A stretch of 64,000 nucleotides of DNA, taken from positions 2,921,001 to 2,985,000 of the forward strand of contig JADANN010000018.1 in NCBI GenBank assembly GCA_018806985.1. The letters are read 5' to 3'. The notes beneath the pieces are model-generated. The model was not told the origin of the DNA, did not search any database, and saw nothing but the letters and a program-made list of their open reading frames with translations. Both the position numbers and the translations under genes were made by a program. This document shows positions 33,301 to 44,699 of the stretch, piece after piece (position 1 is the first letter of the stretch; every line of letters begins with the position of its first letter). This DNA is from Angiostrongylus vasorum (lineage: Eukaryota; Nematoda; Chromadorea; Rhabditida; Metastrongylidae).

Positions 33301-36300
33301 ACAGCAGCGAAAGGAACAGACCGGTCGGTATACTCATCGACTAAATACATTGTTCATTTTAACGTCTTGTTATTACAAGCACACAAATTCATGTCGTTCT
33401 TAGTTGCTTCGTTTTTCTTGTTCAATCTGTGCTTTCTTCATTGATGCTCACTTTACTGTGTGGGGCTCCACATGCGCAAATATATGAGGATGTGTCAAGA
33501 AGCAATCAAGGAAAAGGATCGTGCATTAACTTTGTCTCGAAACTGGCGATGAATTTTTCGATGTTTGGATAAGTGGCTTTGCTCTATCGCCATAATGGTA
33601 CTTTTAATAGAATATTATGTTGCTTTTGGCCAAGGCGCGTGTGGTGCAATGGTCGGAGGCGCCCTGCAACACACGTGGAATCGTTTCCCGCGCCCGTGGC
33701 CCACCAAGCTTTCCTTCCCCCGGGGTCAGCAAATTGGTACCAGACTTGTCTGGAAGGATAGCAGCACTGGCTCGACACAACGGTAGGCGATCGCGAGTGA
33801 TTACAAAGACCAGATATGCATTCAGTCACCTCCAACGATGCTTAATAAAGTCGAAAGCATGGCGCATCCCTCAGGGATTGATCAACGCCGAGAGCTTTAT
33901 CCTTTATCCTTTATGTTGTTTTTAAACTCAGAATAACGAAGAGCAAATTTAAACTTATTTCTTCCAAGTACTACGCAAGCGCTACAGCTCAAGTCACCAG
34001 CAATACATAATGACTCAGCAATACCTACTACAGTACAAAAGTTAGCTTGCTAAATCGCTTCACTGTTCAGCCGTACAAAAAAAAGGAGGCGGTAATAAAA
34101 TGCTGTTATTACACTATGTAGCCGACGTCTTGGCGGTTTTGCCTTCTTCAAAGCTTTTCAATCGCATGGGTAACAGCTTCTTTAAACACCGACCATTTTG
34201 CTCATTATAAAACTTTCATTTATTGACAAAGACCAGGTGCACAGAGTCCTAGACGGACGGCGAATCTGATGGGGGTTAGGCCAAAAATCAGTATAAAGTG
34301 AGAGACGAGGTCGCGCGTGATAACAAGGCACTCCTACTATCTACCGTTCATTTTTGGATTTCTGGAATTTGTCTGAAACGGTCTGAGTTTTACGCGTTGG
34401 TGTTTTAGATTTCACTGGAAGGGTAGTGGATTTTACGTTACAGTTCCCTCCGTTATGCCTTCGTGTATTCAAGTTCCACAATTAGATGCTCTTCTAAACT
34501 GATGCGCAGTGGTCTATTCCTTTCTCCTATTTATTCGTCACTGCACGTTTCACAAAAGATTAGGTACACCGTATTCGTCGTTCAATTGCGCGTTACCGTA
34601 GCCAGTTGCAAAGATGGATGCCGAAGAGACTTGGATACAGAACGATTAGATGGCCTGTTGGCACAAAAATGCGATTAGCGGAAGCTTCTACGCAGTCCAT
34701 ATTTTGCCAGTTGGCTCGACTTTTTTTTCTTGTGCACACTGCAAACTTTTATCCACAGCCCTTAAACTGTCTCTTAAAGCCTTTGCCATCACTTGTAATA
34801 AGAGTGCTTTCGTCGTTCCAGGGTAAGTTTTTCCGAAGCTGAATGGAGTAAATTGTGGCACAAGTGGCTTTTCAGTTAAACTTTAAGAGAGAACTGCGTC
34901 TCAGCGTGTGATCTGCACAGAGATGCACTCGTTGTTGTACGAACAGCGAATTTCAGTGCAAACGTAAAACGATCGGCATCCTGAAGGTGTCGAAGAGGTC
35001 GCGATTGTCAAAGTGCGCACAGGTGTAATTCGGCCACTACATTGCGCTAGTGTTTTTGTCTACTGCCTTTCGGTCCTGAGCCATGCACCCCTCCTTGACC
35101 TCCCAGGAAGCGAGCTGCCTAAACCTGCGAACAAACACTTGATGCGGGCCCCCACTCACCGTATTCTGTAGCCTCGTGGAACCTCTGCCATCACTTGATC
35201 CACATCAATCTACTACTTTGAAGGTGGCTCACAGCTCTCCACCACAACACCAAGTGATTTAACAGGAATGTTATCGATATGGGTACCTGATAACCGAAGA
35301 GAATATGTCACTGACCGGGTGGAATGCTGACTTACAGAGTGAAAGCCAATGAAAGAATGAGAAAAAGGGTCAGAGAGTATGGTGTGGTGGTGATGACGTT
35401 AGCCCTCGGCAAGCGTAATAGTGGGTCCGATCCTCACCACACTCAGCTGGGGTCCGGAGACTTCGTAAACACCTCAGCATCACTGTGGTTGCATTTCACA
35501 TAACACACTGCCGTAAAAAAAATTGCAGCAAGCAGTAAATAAAAAGTCAACAAATTGATGACTGCTTAAAAGAAGCCGCATGCAAATTAGATTTAGATGG
35601 TGGGTTTTTTCCACTGAGGTTACGAAAATGTTTTTCCGAGCAGATTTCCCGTCAATTTCACGTTTTCAGGACTTGAAGAAGCCAGGAGCAACGAAGCGTC
35701 AGCCGTCAGCTATTGTGAGCAAATAGTGTGGTTACAACTACGTGTCTGTTCATCAAGAAAACGGTGCATTATTGATCGTTGATCAATGCTGAGGTTAAAA
35801 TAAAGAACACATACGAACAAATTGTTTTTGACTTAATTAATAAAGTTTACTTCGAGCTAAGAAACAGTCGTATTGAAGTTGAAATGTGCAATGCCTTGCG
35901 GAATACTTAAATCATATAGGATAGACGTAAAAATAACCGCAGAGTATTCACATAGAAGTGTTTCTAGAAGTTGGTAGTATATGCATTAGTGCCAAATTAA
36001 TACGATCAGTCAACGTACCATCGAATTTGATATGATTTCTACTTACCTCGTTAAACCAAACAGAGACAATCCGGCTCAGAAATTTACCGGTATTTGCCAC
36101 TGTAACCAATGCTAGTGGAATTCCAACGATGCCGTATACTATTAATAGTATTTTACCGAGTTCGGAGCTCGGACAAACGTAGCCATAACCTAGAAGTAAG
36201 CAGTGAATCAATAATATTCTGTGCTTTGAAAAAAAAGGATCCCATCCATTCGTTATAAAGTGAGCAACATTATTATGGTGTTAGATCACTGACAGATCAC

Positions 36301-39300
36301 TTATAGATGCGTAAAGTCCACGACGTTGCACAGAATCAGCAGAAACCCCGCCTGCACGTTCCATGGATAATGAAAGTACTTGCTGTGATAGGCAATGATC
36401 ACTTTTCCCGCAGTGACCAGTTATACAACAAGCTAACTTCCAATTCAATTTTTCTATGAGACACCACTTCCATATCTACTGTGCGCATCCTAGCACTTCT
36501 CATACTCAATTCGCTTCCTTGCATCCATCATCAACGAAGTCTTCCAACTTTTGCTTGCCGCATCGGCTGCTGGTTGATGATTTTCATTTCATCTTGAATG
36601 TCGTAGGATGCTGATCGAGTCCATTTTCCCTAGAGTTCTGAAATAGCCGGGTTGGAGCGTTCCCAATTGGATTGCACAGAGTGAATTTTTCCAGGACAAG
36701 TCCAGTACCAATTTCCCGACCACGGAGGAACCAGAGCCTTAGTAAACCTAGGGTGGGAACGAGCCAGCACCGTGCTCGTGATGATCACTACCACTGTCAT
36801 ATCCGTCTTCTTTCTAATTCATTAACTATAGCAATTTGGAAATAAGGATTCATCTACTATGACGATTATAGAGCAAGCACTCGTTCCAATAGCCACAGTA
36901 GCAACTAGAGCCAGAATAGTTACCATTCTTACACTTTATCGTATGTTCCTACAGTAACCACATTCGCCGTTCCTCATCATCGCTTTGCCATTTTCCAGTA
37001 TGTAGATGTTTTCATTTAATTCGAGAAACTTTGTTTGCCACAAACGGCCTTTGTTATGCAAACCTCTTTGTACAATAGAAACTATTTGCGTAATATTTCT
37101 GTTCGGAGCTTTCAAGCGTGTGATAATAACACGAAAGATATGAAGTTGTTTGGGGAAACCGCCATCTGTTATATGATCTGGTCACGAAGTAGATGGAAAT
37201 GAAAGTCGATGAATGTTTTCAGTAAAAGTTCTCGACCTGTGGGAAAACAACGCCTCATCCTGAAAACATTTAAGTGGTCTCGTGAGTCACTATCCTATTC
37301 GTCTCATTAGGGCATCCTGTTAAGCTTATGCTTCACGCCATGTAGATAACCCACAGTGTTAACTCTTATTGCACGTGGTCACTATTGTGTATTAACTTTA
37401 CTGTCATATACCCTTAAACACATTAAATGGTCTCGTGAGTCACTATCACAGCTAATCTCATGACAAGCTCACATGTACTCCCTTAACATGTTAAGCTCAT
37501 CAGAACGATATCAAAAGCTTACATATAGTGTGTAACCCTATCGTATTGTCATTATGAACCAGGTACAATCAGCAGTTACGTGAATCTGTTAGTGTGCCTG
37601 CCCTCTTGTACCACCATTGATGTATTCTATATGCATCGCTGTCCCACTAGCCTATAGCAAAGCTGCCAACCAACCTTATCCTCAGTTATTGGTCATGCTA
37701 CCATATTGCAATCTGTATTGTACCGATGTCCATATATCGTTATTCTTGCATTATTATTTTTTATAAATAGTTCAATTACCCAGGTTTGAGGTGTTGCTCT
37801 GTCACAACTGCGAAGAAGTCTCGCGTGGCAACATCCTACGAAGTCGAGCATTCGACTTGAAGTTAATGATTATTCGGTGCCAAGAAATGACTTGAAGACC
37901 TAATTTCTACAAGAAAGCACCATATTTTGGTGCAATGGCCTAATCGCTATATTCTGGTGCATAAGCGCAACTGCGATTTATGGCAATATGCTCGTCGCCT
38001 TCCACGATGGAACTCCGCATCAGAGACTTGGATAGAAACATTTACTATGACTGAGAAAGACAATAGTCATATCCTTATATCTTGCAACTTTTTTTGGAGT
38101 TCTTTTTTTTCAAATTTCTCCTAGCGCTTGTGAAGTTTGTTCTTTATTCGAAAGTTAAAATGATTACGACCACCAGATGGCGTTTTTTATGAGCACATCG
38201 ATCGCATGCAAAACTCACCAACTGGAATGATGGTGGTGGTGGCGAAGAGGACAGCTGCTGGAAACGTCCAGATGTCCTTGTCGGTGGAGTGGTTGGCGAA
38301 CTGCGTTTCGAACACATGAGCGTAGTGAGAGTTCTCAAATAGAAGCAGCATATTTTCGATATAGGTGTCTACCATTTCTTCAACATTCTGGTCCAGTTCT
38401 TTGATTTTTTGAGAGAAATTCCTGAAATCAAGAAGAAAAATATACAGGGGATGAAAATGGGTGGTGGAGGTGATGAATCTTCTGAGAAGAACGGATGTTA
38501 ATTGTAAAATTCCCTAACTGCTGACACAGCAAAGCTATCAGACTTTATTTAGAAGCGAGGAAGATTTCAAGAAAAACAGCACCTTTGCGACAAAGCATAT
38601 AACTATGATGAAAGTCGTTAGATCGCTTTTTGCAATAAGCTTTTTTCTGCTTCTATTTTTATGTTATTCACCATTTTTATCATACCTATCTTATTCATTT
38701 TCGCAAGAAATGTTAATTATACACAGGTGTTTCCATTTTTTTTCGAAACCCAGTGATTCTATAGAATGAGTTAGGATTGTCATATTGATTAGACATGAAG
38801 CAAAACCAAATGTCGATAAATGGCATGGGAAGGAGTTACGTCAACGAAAGATGGAATTTCCCTCGTTTCATTTGGCTGTTCAACGAATGTAAGCCCTATG
38901 AATTCGCTTGTCCCAATAGCGACAGTTTATTTGGAGGAAACTTGCTTGGATAAGCAGAACCAATTTATTTCATAAACGGTTTGATATCTGTTAGCTTTTT
39001 GTATAAAAACTACAAATATTGACAACAGAAGGATGTGACGGAAACTAACAACTGCTGAATAGTGAAGAGTTTGGAAAAATTTGTGCCTTTAGATGGTATT
39101 TGTTAAGACGCCACAATTAAGTGATTACTTGGCCACCATTTCCATCTTGGATCCCGATCCTCATTGGTCCATAACGACGACGAGATAAAGATTTGAAAGA
39201 ATTCTGGTTCAACTTCACTTGTCCAAAGGAGCGTCTGCTGGACGAGACACGTTCTTCATGACCAGCCAATTTATTGATCTTGTCAAAAGAAACTGGAAAA

Positions 39301-42300
39301 GGGGATGCAGATTGTAAATTGTCCAGCTTGTGACATTTATTTTAATGGTTTTAGTTGCACATAAATTGTGTGAGCAGTGAGCATTGAAGAGATTCCGCAT
39401 TTTTTATGACTGAGAATAATATGTAAATATTTCAACTTGCAACTTTTCAGTTTATTTACTTCAATTTTTCCAACATACCATTTTTTATAAGCTAATCCAA
39501 AAACAATACGTAGTATGTAAATAGTTCGTTATAAAGGATAAAGTATAAAGCTCTCCGCGTTGATCAATCCCCGACGGTTGTGCCACACGTTCGACTTCGT
39601 TAAGCATCGTTTGGAGGTGATTGAATGCATATCCGGCCTTTACAATGACTCGCAGTAGCCTATCGATGTATCGGGCCAGTGCTGCCATCTTCCAAGACAA
39701 GTCTGGTACCACTGGCTGACCCCGGAAGGATGGAAGGCTTGGTGGGTCATAGGTGCAGGGATCAATTCCCACGTGTGTTTTGCAAGACGCCTCCGACCAC
39801 TGCGCCACACACGCCCTTTTTTCGTCCGTTATAGAAATGGCAGATTGTGATATAAATGTCTTGGATAACAAAGTTCACAATATAAGTGAAAGCTGTGAGA
39901 ATAAAAGTCGAAGGTATATAATCCTCCAAAAAGTCTTCTATATAATCCAAAAAGTCATCCTTACTTTACATTGATGATTGTGCACCATGTGCACATGTAG
40001 TGCTTCTATACACTGCGATCACTTCCATTACAAGTGTTGATTTATTATGCAATCGTGAAATAAAGTGTCATTGGGTGGCGAACTTAAGTACTTTAGTACA
40101 CCAAAGATATTAGCCGTCGGCGTGATCCGTACCGGAAGCATAAACTCGTCCAAGAAAGTTTTCTTCTTAAAATATTGACTACAGGGGAATAGCCCTTCAT
40201 GACATAAGAGCCCCGCACTGGATACGAAACCTACTGATTTAAAAATATATCAGAAAACTCTGGGTGAAAAGAAATAGCTCCAAGCCATTAAATGAAGCTG
40301 AACAACAGGTAACAATTCGCCAGGTTACAACTATCGCAACATCGCAACCGAACTGGAAAGTTGGACTCAACGAATAGGCTCAAAATAAAATTTTACGAGC
40401 TTCATCACTTGACAGCATCGGGACATAGACCAAGCGATGGTTATACACGACAACCAAGTGGTAGCAATGCTGGTTAAGCAAGGAGGAAGATACTCTTTGT
40501 AGTCAAGTTACATGGAACAAAGGCTAATAAGGTTATCTTGTGCTCTGACCTAGAACTACCTGCAATAGCTTCTAAAATCCTGCAGGGAATGGCTAAACGA
40601 TTAATCATTTTTGTTTTAGTACCACGTGGCCCGTCATTATATTTACTGTATGGATCCTCGCACTTCTTGCATTCGATTCGTTTTCCTCGAATTCATCGTC
40701 AACAAAGATCTTCGAACATTTCGCCTTTTGTTTGGCTGCCGCTTGAGGGGTTTCGTCTTTTCATAAATGTCGTAGAATGCTGCTTAGGTCTGTTCTCCTA
40801 CCAGTCTTGGAGACAGCCAAGCAATGGCGTCTCTTGATGCATCGTAGGAAAGCGTTAGGAAGGAGGTCGAACGAATAGTTTGTTTCCTGATGGACTGCAT
40901 CTCTAGAACCTGCGTTAGTACCCACGGCACCTCATTCATGAGCATGTACTAAGACTAGAACAATACAAAGAAATTATGTTTAGGAAATCGACGAAATATG
41001 TGAGAAAGTGTGCAACCGACGTTAACCATTCGAAAGCGAAGTAATTTTTTTCTGGCTGACAATGTCTAATCGCACGTCGTACAACCATTATTCCCTAAGA
41101 TAAAAGATTTACAATACGAAACTGTCCCATTTACCATACTCATAGGATGTTTCGGCAGCTGAACACCACTAGTTCAAACATCTTTGGAATTGTTTTCATA
41201 AAAGAAAAGATTTCCAACGACCAACTTAACCACTTGGGGAACAGCAAGAGATTTTCGGAAGTCTAATAATTCACTTTGTATGAAATCTGCTTCCAACACC
41301 TGCTCTTTTTGTGGTATTTTACTAATGCAACACGCACTGCAAACTTGATAGATTTCTTGCCAAATACCTCTAGTATTTAGTTAGCTTTCAGTGAGCCAAT
41401 ATCTGCACTCAATCTCAATTTACGAAATCATGTTTTCATGGCTTGCCTATTGTGTTATTTGAAAGAGAAAAGGAGGATGGGGGAAGTGAGAATCGACATA
41501 ATGGAATATAAAAGGTATAAAGGAGAAAGTTCTTAGGGTCGACCAATCCCTGAGTGATGCTTCATGCTTTCGACTTCAATAAGTACCGTTAGAGGTGACT
41601 AAATGTATTATATATCTGACCCATGCAATGCCTACGTGGCCTACCGATGTATTAACTCAGTGCTGCTCTCAGCCCAGGCAAATATGTTGGAAATTTGTCC
41701 TAGACTAGAGACCCTGAAGGAATGGAATGGAAGCTATGTTGAGCCCGAAATGAGGATTGGAAGCAAGGAGCACGTGTGCATTTTTAATCACTGTGATACA
41801 TGCGGCCGTAATGGAACGTAGTTGGCATAATCAACCGTTTGATATGGCAAGGATTTAGAGATTCTATGGACATCGTCCTCAATTATTTAAGCTTATGACA
41901 GATCTCGAAGTTACGTCAGCTCAACAAGCTGAATCACGTCGTCACAGTCACATCAAGGAATGAGCAATAAAATAAGTTCTGACGAGCAATTTTTGTAGAA
42001 GACAAACAGATCGGCTTAGCCAGCTGCTATATGATCTCTCGTTGAGCGTTTGAAAGACATGCTAGTAAATCTAAAAACCATGTTACCATATCCTCGTCCA
42101 GATTCCCCTATGGGGTTTTGTGTCTTTGAGGGACACGAAGATCACCATATTTTCTATTGAGGATCTTCGTGAAAAAAAACTTGATCGGTAAGATCATTGC
42201 CATTCACCAAATTGAGGCGAAAATGGGTATTGCTCTTTTCCATGACTATTTCTAAATGCTCTACCATTCTCTTTGAACTGCTAACTTCGTTCCCATCAGT

Positions 42301-44659
42301 TGCGGGAATAAATCAACAGAGAATATGCATAAAATACAGATCATTTTCTATCTCTTCATGCACTTTCCTGCATTATTTGTAAAGCGTAGGTGCAGAAAGA
42401 GGTGTGCTTAGAGATGCCGTGCAAATTTACGCGCATTAACGTCCATTTTCACTTGGTAGAAAACCTTTCTCCAATTCACAAAAAGCCAACGAAAGCCCGT
42501 GGTAAAGATCTAACGACACTCTCCTAAATCTATCACAAAATTTCAGGAGGAATCTTGTGGACTAGTATTCAACGACATTTTTGAAGGAATACCCAAGCAG
42601 TAGTCCAATAAATCATCTGGGGAGTCTTGCCATGAGAGGTGCGAAAACTGGAGCAGAATATAAAGTGCTGTAACCTCACAATATTTGTAATCAGGTCATA
42701 CAGACAAAAAGACGAGACTACAAAGTGTTTGCTTGCAGGTATTCCACGTATTTACTTCGAAACAGGCTGAAAATCGCTTAATAATTTGTTTACTCAAATA
42801 TATAGATGATCCGCCTTCATATATCGCGCCGCTCGATCCCGACCACAAGCATTATAAATTTGAAGTGTAGGAAGTGTTTAATACATGTAGCACGTTCTAT
42901 GCAAGAAGGGTGGATTCTGTCTAGGATATCATTATGCAAAGATACTTAGATACTAAGATGCTCATTTTCAATTAGTCTACGGGGTCCTAGGATTCCCTAT
43001 ATTTGCTTCCTTGTTTCATAATGGTCATCCGCAGAGGTGGTCGAGATCGTATTTAGCTTCGGCTACGAAGTGAATTTCTGCTGCCTTAAAAATGTTCGAT
43101 GGTGGTTCACCTTGGTTTGCCTTGTAAGCTAATGTCAGTTGGGTGAGGGGTTCTCAATTCAAGCACTTGCCGACCTTTATCGGTTGAAGTGAAGTTTGCT
43201 TTCTTACGAATTCTTTCACGAACTGCCGTTATGACAAAGTCGTTTGTTCCCGACTTTTCTTTCGCGATGAAGGAAGGTGCACGTCAACGCTTGCAAATTG
43301 GGAGAAAAAAAACTAATGGATTGGAAGCACTCTGTAACTTTCTTGCATCCCAGCAGCTTCATATTCATAAGAACACTGTAGAAGAAAACTTTGAAACAGC
43401 CCCCTACAGTAACCTCTATCCAATCCAAGCCCCTTATCAAAATAGCCATTTGCCTATAAGATCATTCGTGTCATGTTGCTTAGTACTTCCAACCTACTTC
43501 TCTCCTCATTAACACAAACTCGATTAATTTCAACTCAGCTATTCATAGTCGTACAGAATCGGTGTCTTCTTTACTCTTTCGGCAATCCCCGTGTATTTGT
43601 GAACCTTACTGTGTTGCAGCCATATCAGTTTGCCCTTGGTATAAACTTTCATTACCCAATTGCTATAAGTTTGTTTTATTATTTATTGAGCTCACTACAG
43701 AGCACTGATATTCACTATGAAGTCGTTCACTGTGTTAACTTCAACATTACGAATGAGGCCATCCAAACGTATTCAGTACGTTTGGCGTTAGATTGCGAGA
43801 AACTGAACGATACGTTACTCATAAACATTATATTAATGGAGCTCAAAAAGTTCGTCTAAAAACTAGGAATACTGAGGCTGAGGATCGGCTCAAACTTTTT
43901 ACATGGTAATCCAGCTTAATACCCAAAGCGACGTGACAGTCATCAACGTCGTTCAAGAAGAGACGTCAAAATGAGATGAATCTTCCCCCATTAAAAAAAA
44001 AGGAAAAAAGGACTGTCTATGCTGACCATCAAAGTGTTCTACCACTCTGTGTCAGGTCTCTAGAGAAGAACCTCTCAAACTGTATACTGGCCTAGTAATA
44101 GTTGTATAGCGGTTCATACGATTTGGGAAGACTGATAAGGGGAATTGGGATCTATCAACAACTCAGGCTAGTATTCGGCATAATATTATACAAGCCTGTA
44201 CGTTCCTTTATCACTCAATTAATGGGGTCGCCCAACAACGACTTTCGAAACAGTCAATTTTGACAAGTTTCATATGGTGTTTGTGTCCAATAACTATGAA
44301 TCGATGTAGTTATCGTGCAAGAAATTCTTCTGTTGAATTCCAAGCTTTTGTTTAGAAAAAAATGTTAAATAACCCACACTGTTGATTTTGTTGAACACTG
44401 AGACTGCCTCTTTGTTCATTTCGAGCTCGATTGGCCTTTCAATTGCTTGGAAAAGGAAGGCACCAATCACTATGTAGGCAATGCATGTGACCACAAGCCC
44501 AATATGAAGGAAGGTGGCACGAAATCTCTGAAAGTGAAAAAAAAGAATGCGCAAAGTGCTATGCACACTGTACCAAAAATTCGACTCACCGGTTTCTTCC
44601 AGAAGTTCGGGTTGGGTTCTTCGCCCACACTCATTGTGGGTTTACTTGGAAACCATTTG
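27227..44659 (-). CDS. Two-pore-domain (TWK) potassium channel
   Basis: A K2P leak channel, which sets resting potential in nerve or muscle. Exons recovered on the minus strand: 44659-44590 (N-terminus, ATG 44634), 44527-about 44380 (M1: [29 protein letters not shown]), 38421-38219 (extracellular loop and P1: [18 protein letters not shown]), 36189-36047 ([13 protein letters not shown]2 [10 protein letters not shown]), 33340-33184 (M3 and P2: [15 protein letters not shown]), 32573-32415 (M4: [15 protein letters not shown], then [20 protein letters not shown]), 27510-27400 ([25 protein letters not shown]) and 27343-27227 (C-terminus ending ISSSEST). Most borders have good splice sites and matching phase. 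At least one exon between M1 and P1 and probably one in the M2-M3 loop are not placed. The M3 exon has a one-base frame break. Introns hold an RTE, PLE, SINE and hammerhead-bearing copies. Confidence 0.92.
27400..27510 (-). CDS. TWK channel exon after M4
   Basis: Acceptor gaattcttag, 37 codons in phase 0, donor GTTGTT. It continues the post-M4 helix of TWK channels ([13 protein letters not shown]) with LQALARLG, a conserved block in this family. It is separated from the M4 exon by a 4.9-kb intron filled by the RTE and a hammerhead-bearing element. Confidence 0.85.
28240..31430 (+). mobile_element. RTE-type non-LTR retrotransposon, decayed, inside a TWK intron
   Basis: Order as in RTE elements: a 5' region, an apurinic-type endonuclease ([10 protein letters not shown] and LQETK near 28540-28630; VVGDFNARI at 28950; [18 protein letters not shown] at 29120; SDHRLL at 29233), a reverse transcriptase ([10 protein letters not shown] at 30160; [14 protein letters not shown] at 30260; [13 protein letters not shown] at 30552), and the C-terminal block [15 protein letters not shown] and [15 protein letters not shown] (31110-31230) ending WDMC-stop at 31380. 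Several frameshifts (for example near 28640, 28700 and 29545, and between 30510 and 30550) show it is dead. The 3' tail is GACCGTCCAAGTATCCAAGT plus AAGTAA. It is antisense to the channel gene. Confidence 0.9.
31539..31575 (-). ncRNA. Hammerhead-like motif, left end of small inverted element
   Basis: CTGATGA is perfect, stem II ACG-AAGA-CGT, then GGCAACGTT in place of GAAACGTT, so a core mutation is likely inactivating. Confidence 0.4.
31869..31905 (+). ncRNA. Hammerhead-like motif, right end of small inverted element
   Basis: AGCTGATGA, stem II GACGAAGACGTT, GAAA, GGTT, AACC. The core CTGATGA and GAAA are perfect, but the base after GAAA differs from the usual C. Confidence 0.45.
32415..32573 (-). 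CDS. TWK channel M4 exon
   Basis: 53 codons, phase 0 at both ends, acceptor caatttgag, donor GTAGGT. It completes the second pore signature (TIGFGDLM|P), then gives M4 and the [10 protein letters not shown] block that follows M4 in nematode TWK channels. Confidence 0.9.
33184..33340 (-). CDS. TWK channel M3/P2 exon with a one-base frame break
   Basis: Acceptor gtatttag, donor ATG|GTATGT. The first part reads [14 protein letters not shown] and the second [10 protein letters not shown] to [10 protein letters not shown], but in a different frame. The switch lies at a run of six A on the plus strand, 33296-33301. With five, the exon would be 156 bases (52 codons, phase 0 both ends). This is either a homopolymer sequencing error or a true disabling mutation. 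Confidence 0.85.
33630..33912 (+). mobile_element. SINE family A, full length, in TWK intron
   Basis: Best complete copy: head gcgtgtggtgcaatggtcgg, B-box-like ggaatcgtttccc, ccccggggtcagcaaattgg, and the tail ttatcctttatcctttat. The tandem TTTATCC tail is typical of a SINE. Confidence 0.8.
34120..34600 (-). mobile_element. Penelope-like element 3' fragment in TWK intron
   Basis: On the minus strand, the GIY-YIG entry region (34520-34590) is followed by the distal part and then a decayed hammerhead-like motif at 34120-34155 (GAAGAAGGC-AAAACCGCC ... ACGTCGGC). Same order as the 11-kb copy. Confidence 0.6.
35375..35560 (+). mobile_element. SINE family B in TWK intron
   Basis: gtgtggtggtgatgacgtta, the B-box-like gggtccgatcctcacc, ggtccggagacttcgtaaac and the tail cacactgccgt. 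Confidence 0.65.
35668..35705 (+). ncRNA. Decayed hammerhead-like motif in TWK intron
   Basis: Keeps ttgaagaagcc and gcgtcagccgtcagc, but stem II and GAAA are lost. Confidence 0.25.
36047..36189 (-). CDS. TWK channel exon: end of first filter and M2
   Basis: Begins with GT that completes the Gly codon split by the intron, giving G-YGYVCP, the first selectivity filter. M2 follows ([20 protein letters not shown]) and the exon ends WFNE|GTAAGT in phase 0. Confidence 0.92.
36465..36790 (-). mobile_element. SINE family C in TWK intron
   Basis: Minus-strand copy: cacttctcatactcaattcg on plus is the complement of the gaatcgaatgcgagaagtgc end of family C. accaatttcccgaccacgg is the complement of its middle. 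Confidence 0.6.
37270..37446 (+). repeat. Direct repeat pair (tggtctcgtgagtcactatc)
   Basis: A 20-base unit preceded by taa occurs at 37270-37295 and again at 37423-37446, about 150 bases apart, within a T/C-rich region. It may be an unidentified repeat element. Confidence 0.5.
38219..38421 (-). CDS. TWK channel exon: extracellular loop and P1
   Basis: Acceptor ttgatttcag, donor GTTG|GTGAGT. The 67 codons begin [16 protein letters not shown] and end at the first pore loop [18 protein letters not shown]. Two Asn-x-Ser/Thr sites (NFS, NHS) lie in what is the extracellular cap of K2P channels. Confidence 0.92.
38430..39530. other. TWK intron sequence without assigned features
   Basis: AT-rich. 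No repeat shared with the rest of the window and no further channel exon seen by eye. Confidence 0.4.
39533..39822 (-). mobile_element. SINE family A in TWK intron
   Basis: Complete minus-strand copy with a good head (ggcgtgtgtggcgcagtgg on minus) and the tail ataaagtataaagctctc. Confidence 0.75.
40640..40930 (-). mobile_element. SINE family C in TWK intron
   Basis: cacttcttgcattcgattcg and attcatcgtcaacaaagatc on plus match the complement of the family C end; the rest is worn. Confidence 0.5.
41515..41720 (-). mobile_element. SINE family A, diverged, in TWK intron
   Basis: Minus-strand blocks gaccaatccctgagtgatgc, gtggcctaccgatgtatta and the cagcccaggcaaatatg side remain; the head is lost. 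Confidence 0.55.
41770..44290. other. TWK intron sequence with no firm feature
   Basis: The unplaced channel exon between M1 and P1 should lie between here and 38430, but no candidate with the needed phase (1 to 2) was found by eye. Plus-strand frames at 43189-43859 lack exon borders and family features. Confidence 0.4.
44380..44527 (-). CDS. TWK channel M1 exon
   Basis: Acceptor cactttcag, then [11 protein letters not shown] and the first membrane helix to [20 protein letters not shown]. The 3' border is uncertain: AACA|GTGTGG is one of several possible donors. Confidence 0.85.
44590..44659 (-). CDS. TWK channel N-terminal exon
   Basis: Acceptor atcttttgcag at 44660, ATG at 44634 and [15 protein letters not shown] up to donor CCG|GTGAGT; the 62-base intron before M1 keeps phase 0. 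An out-of-frame short ATG frame (5 codons) precedes the start. The acceptor may receive a spliced leader, or an earlier exon may exist. Confidence 0.7.
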
Positions 44660-44699
44660 CTGCAAAAGATTTCATTATCATTTGAGATCCTTGATGTCA

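Noticed and set aside
35041..35240. GC-richer segment with a GTGAGT site at 35140-35160 (minus)
   Set aside because: I looked for the missing M2-M3 loop exon here. The frame needed for the channel starts with TGA and the frames around it stop quickly.
43189..43859. Two long plus-strand frames in a channel intron
   Set aside because: No acceptor or donor borders, hydrophobic and Leu/Ser-rich by base composition, no family motif; the channel gene runs on the other strand.
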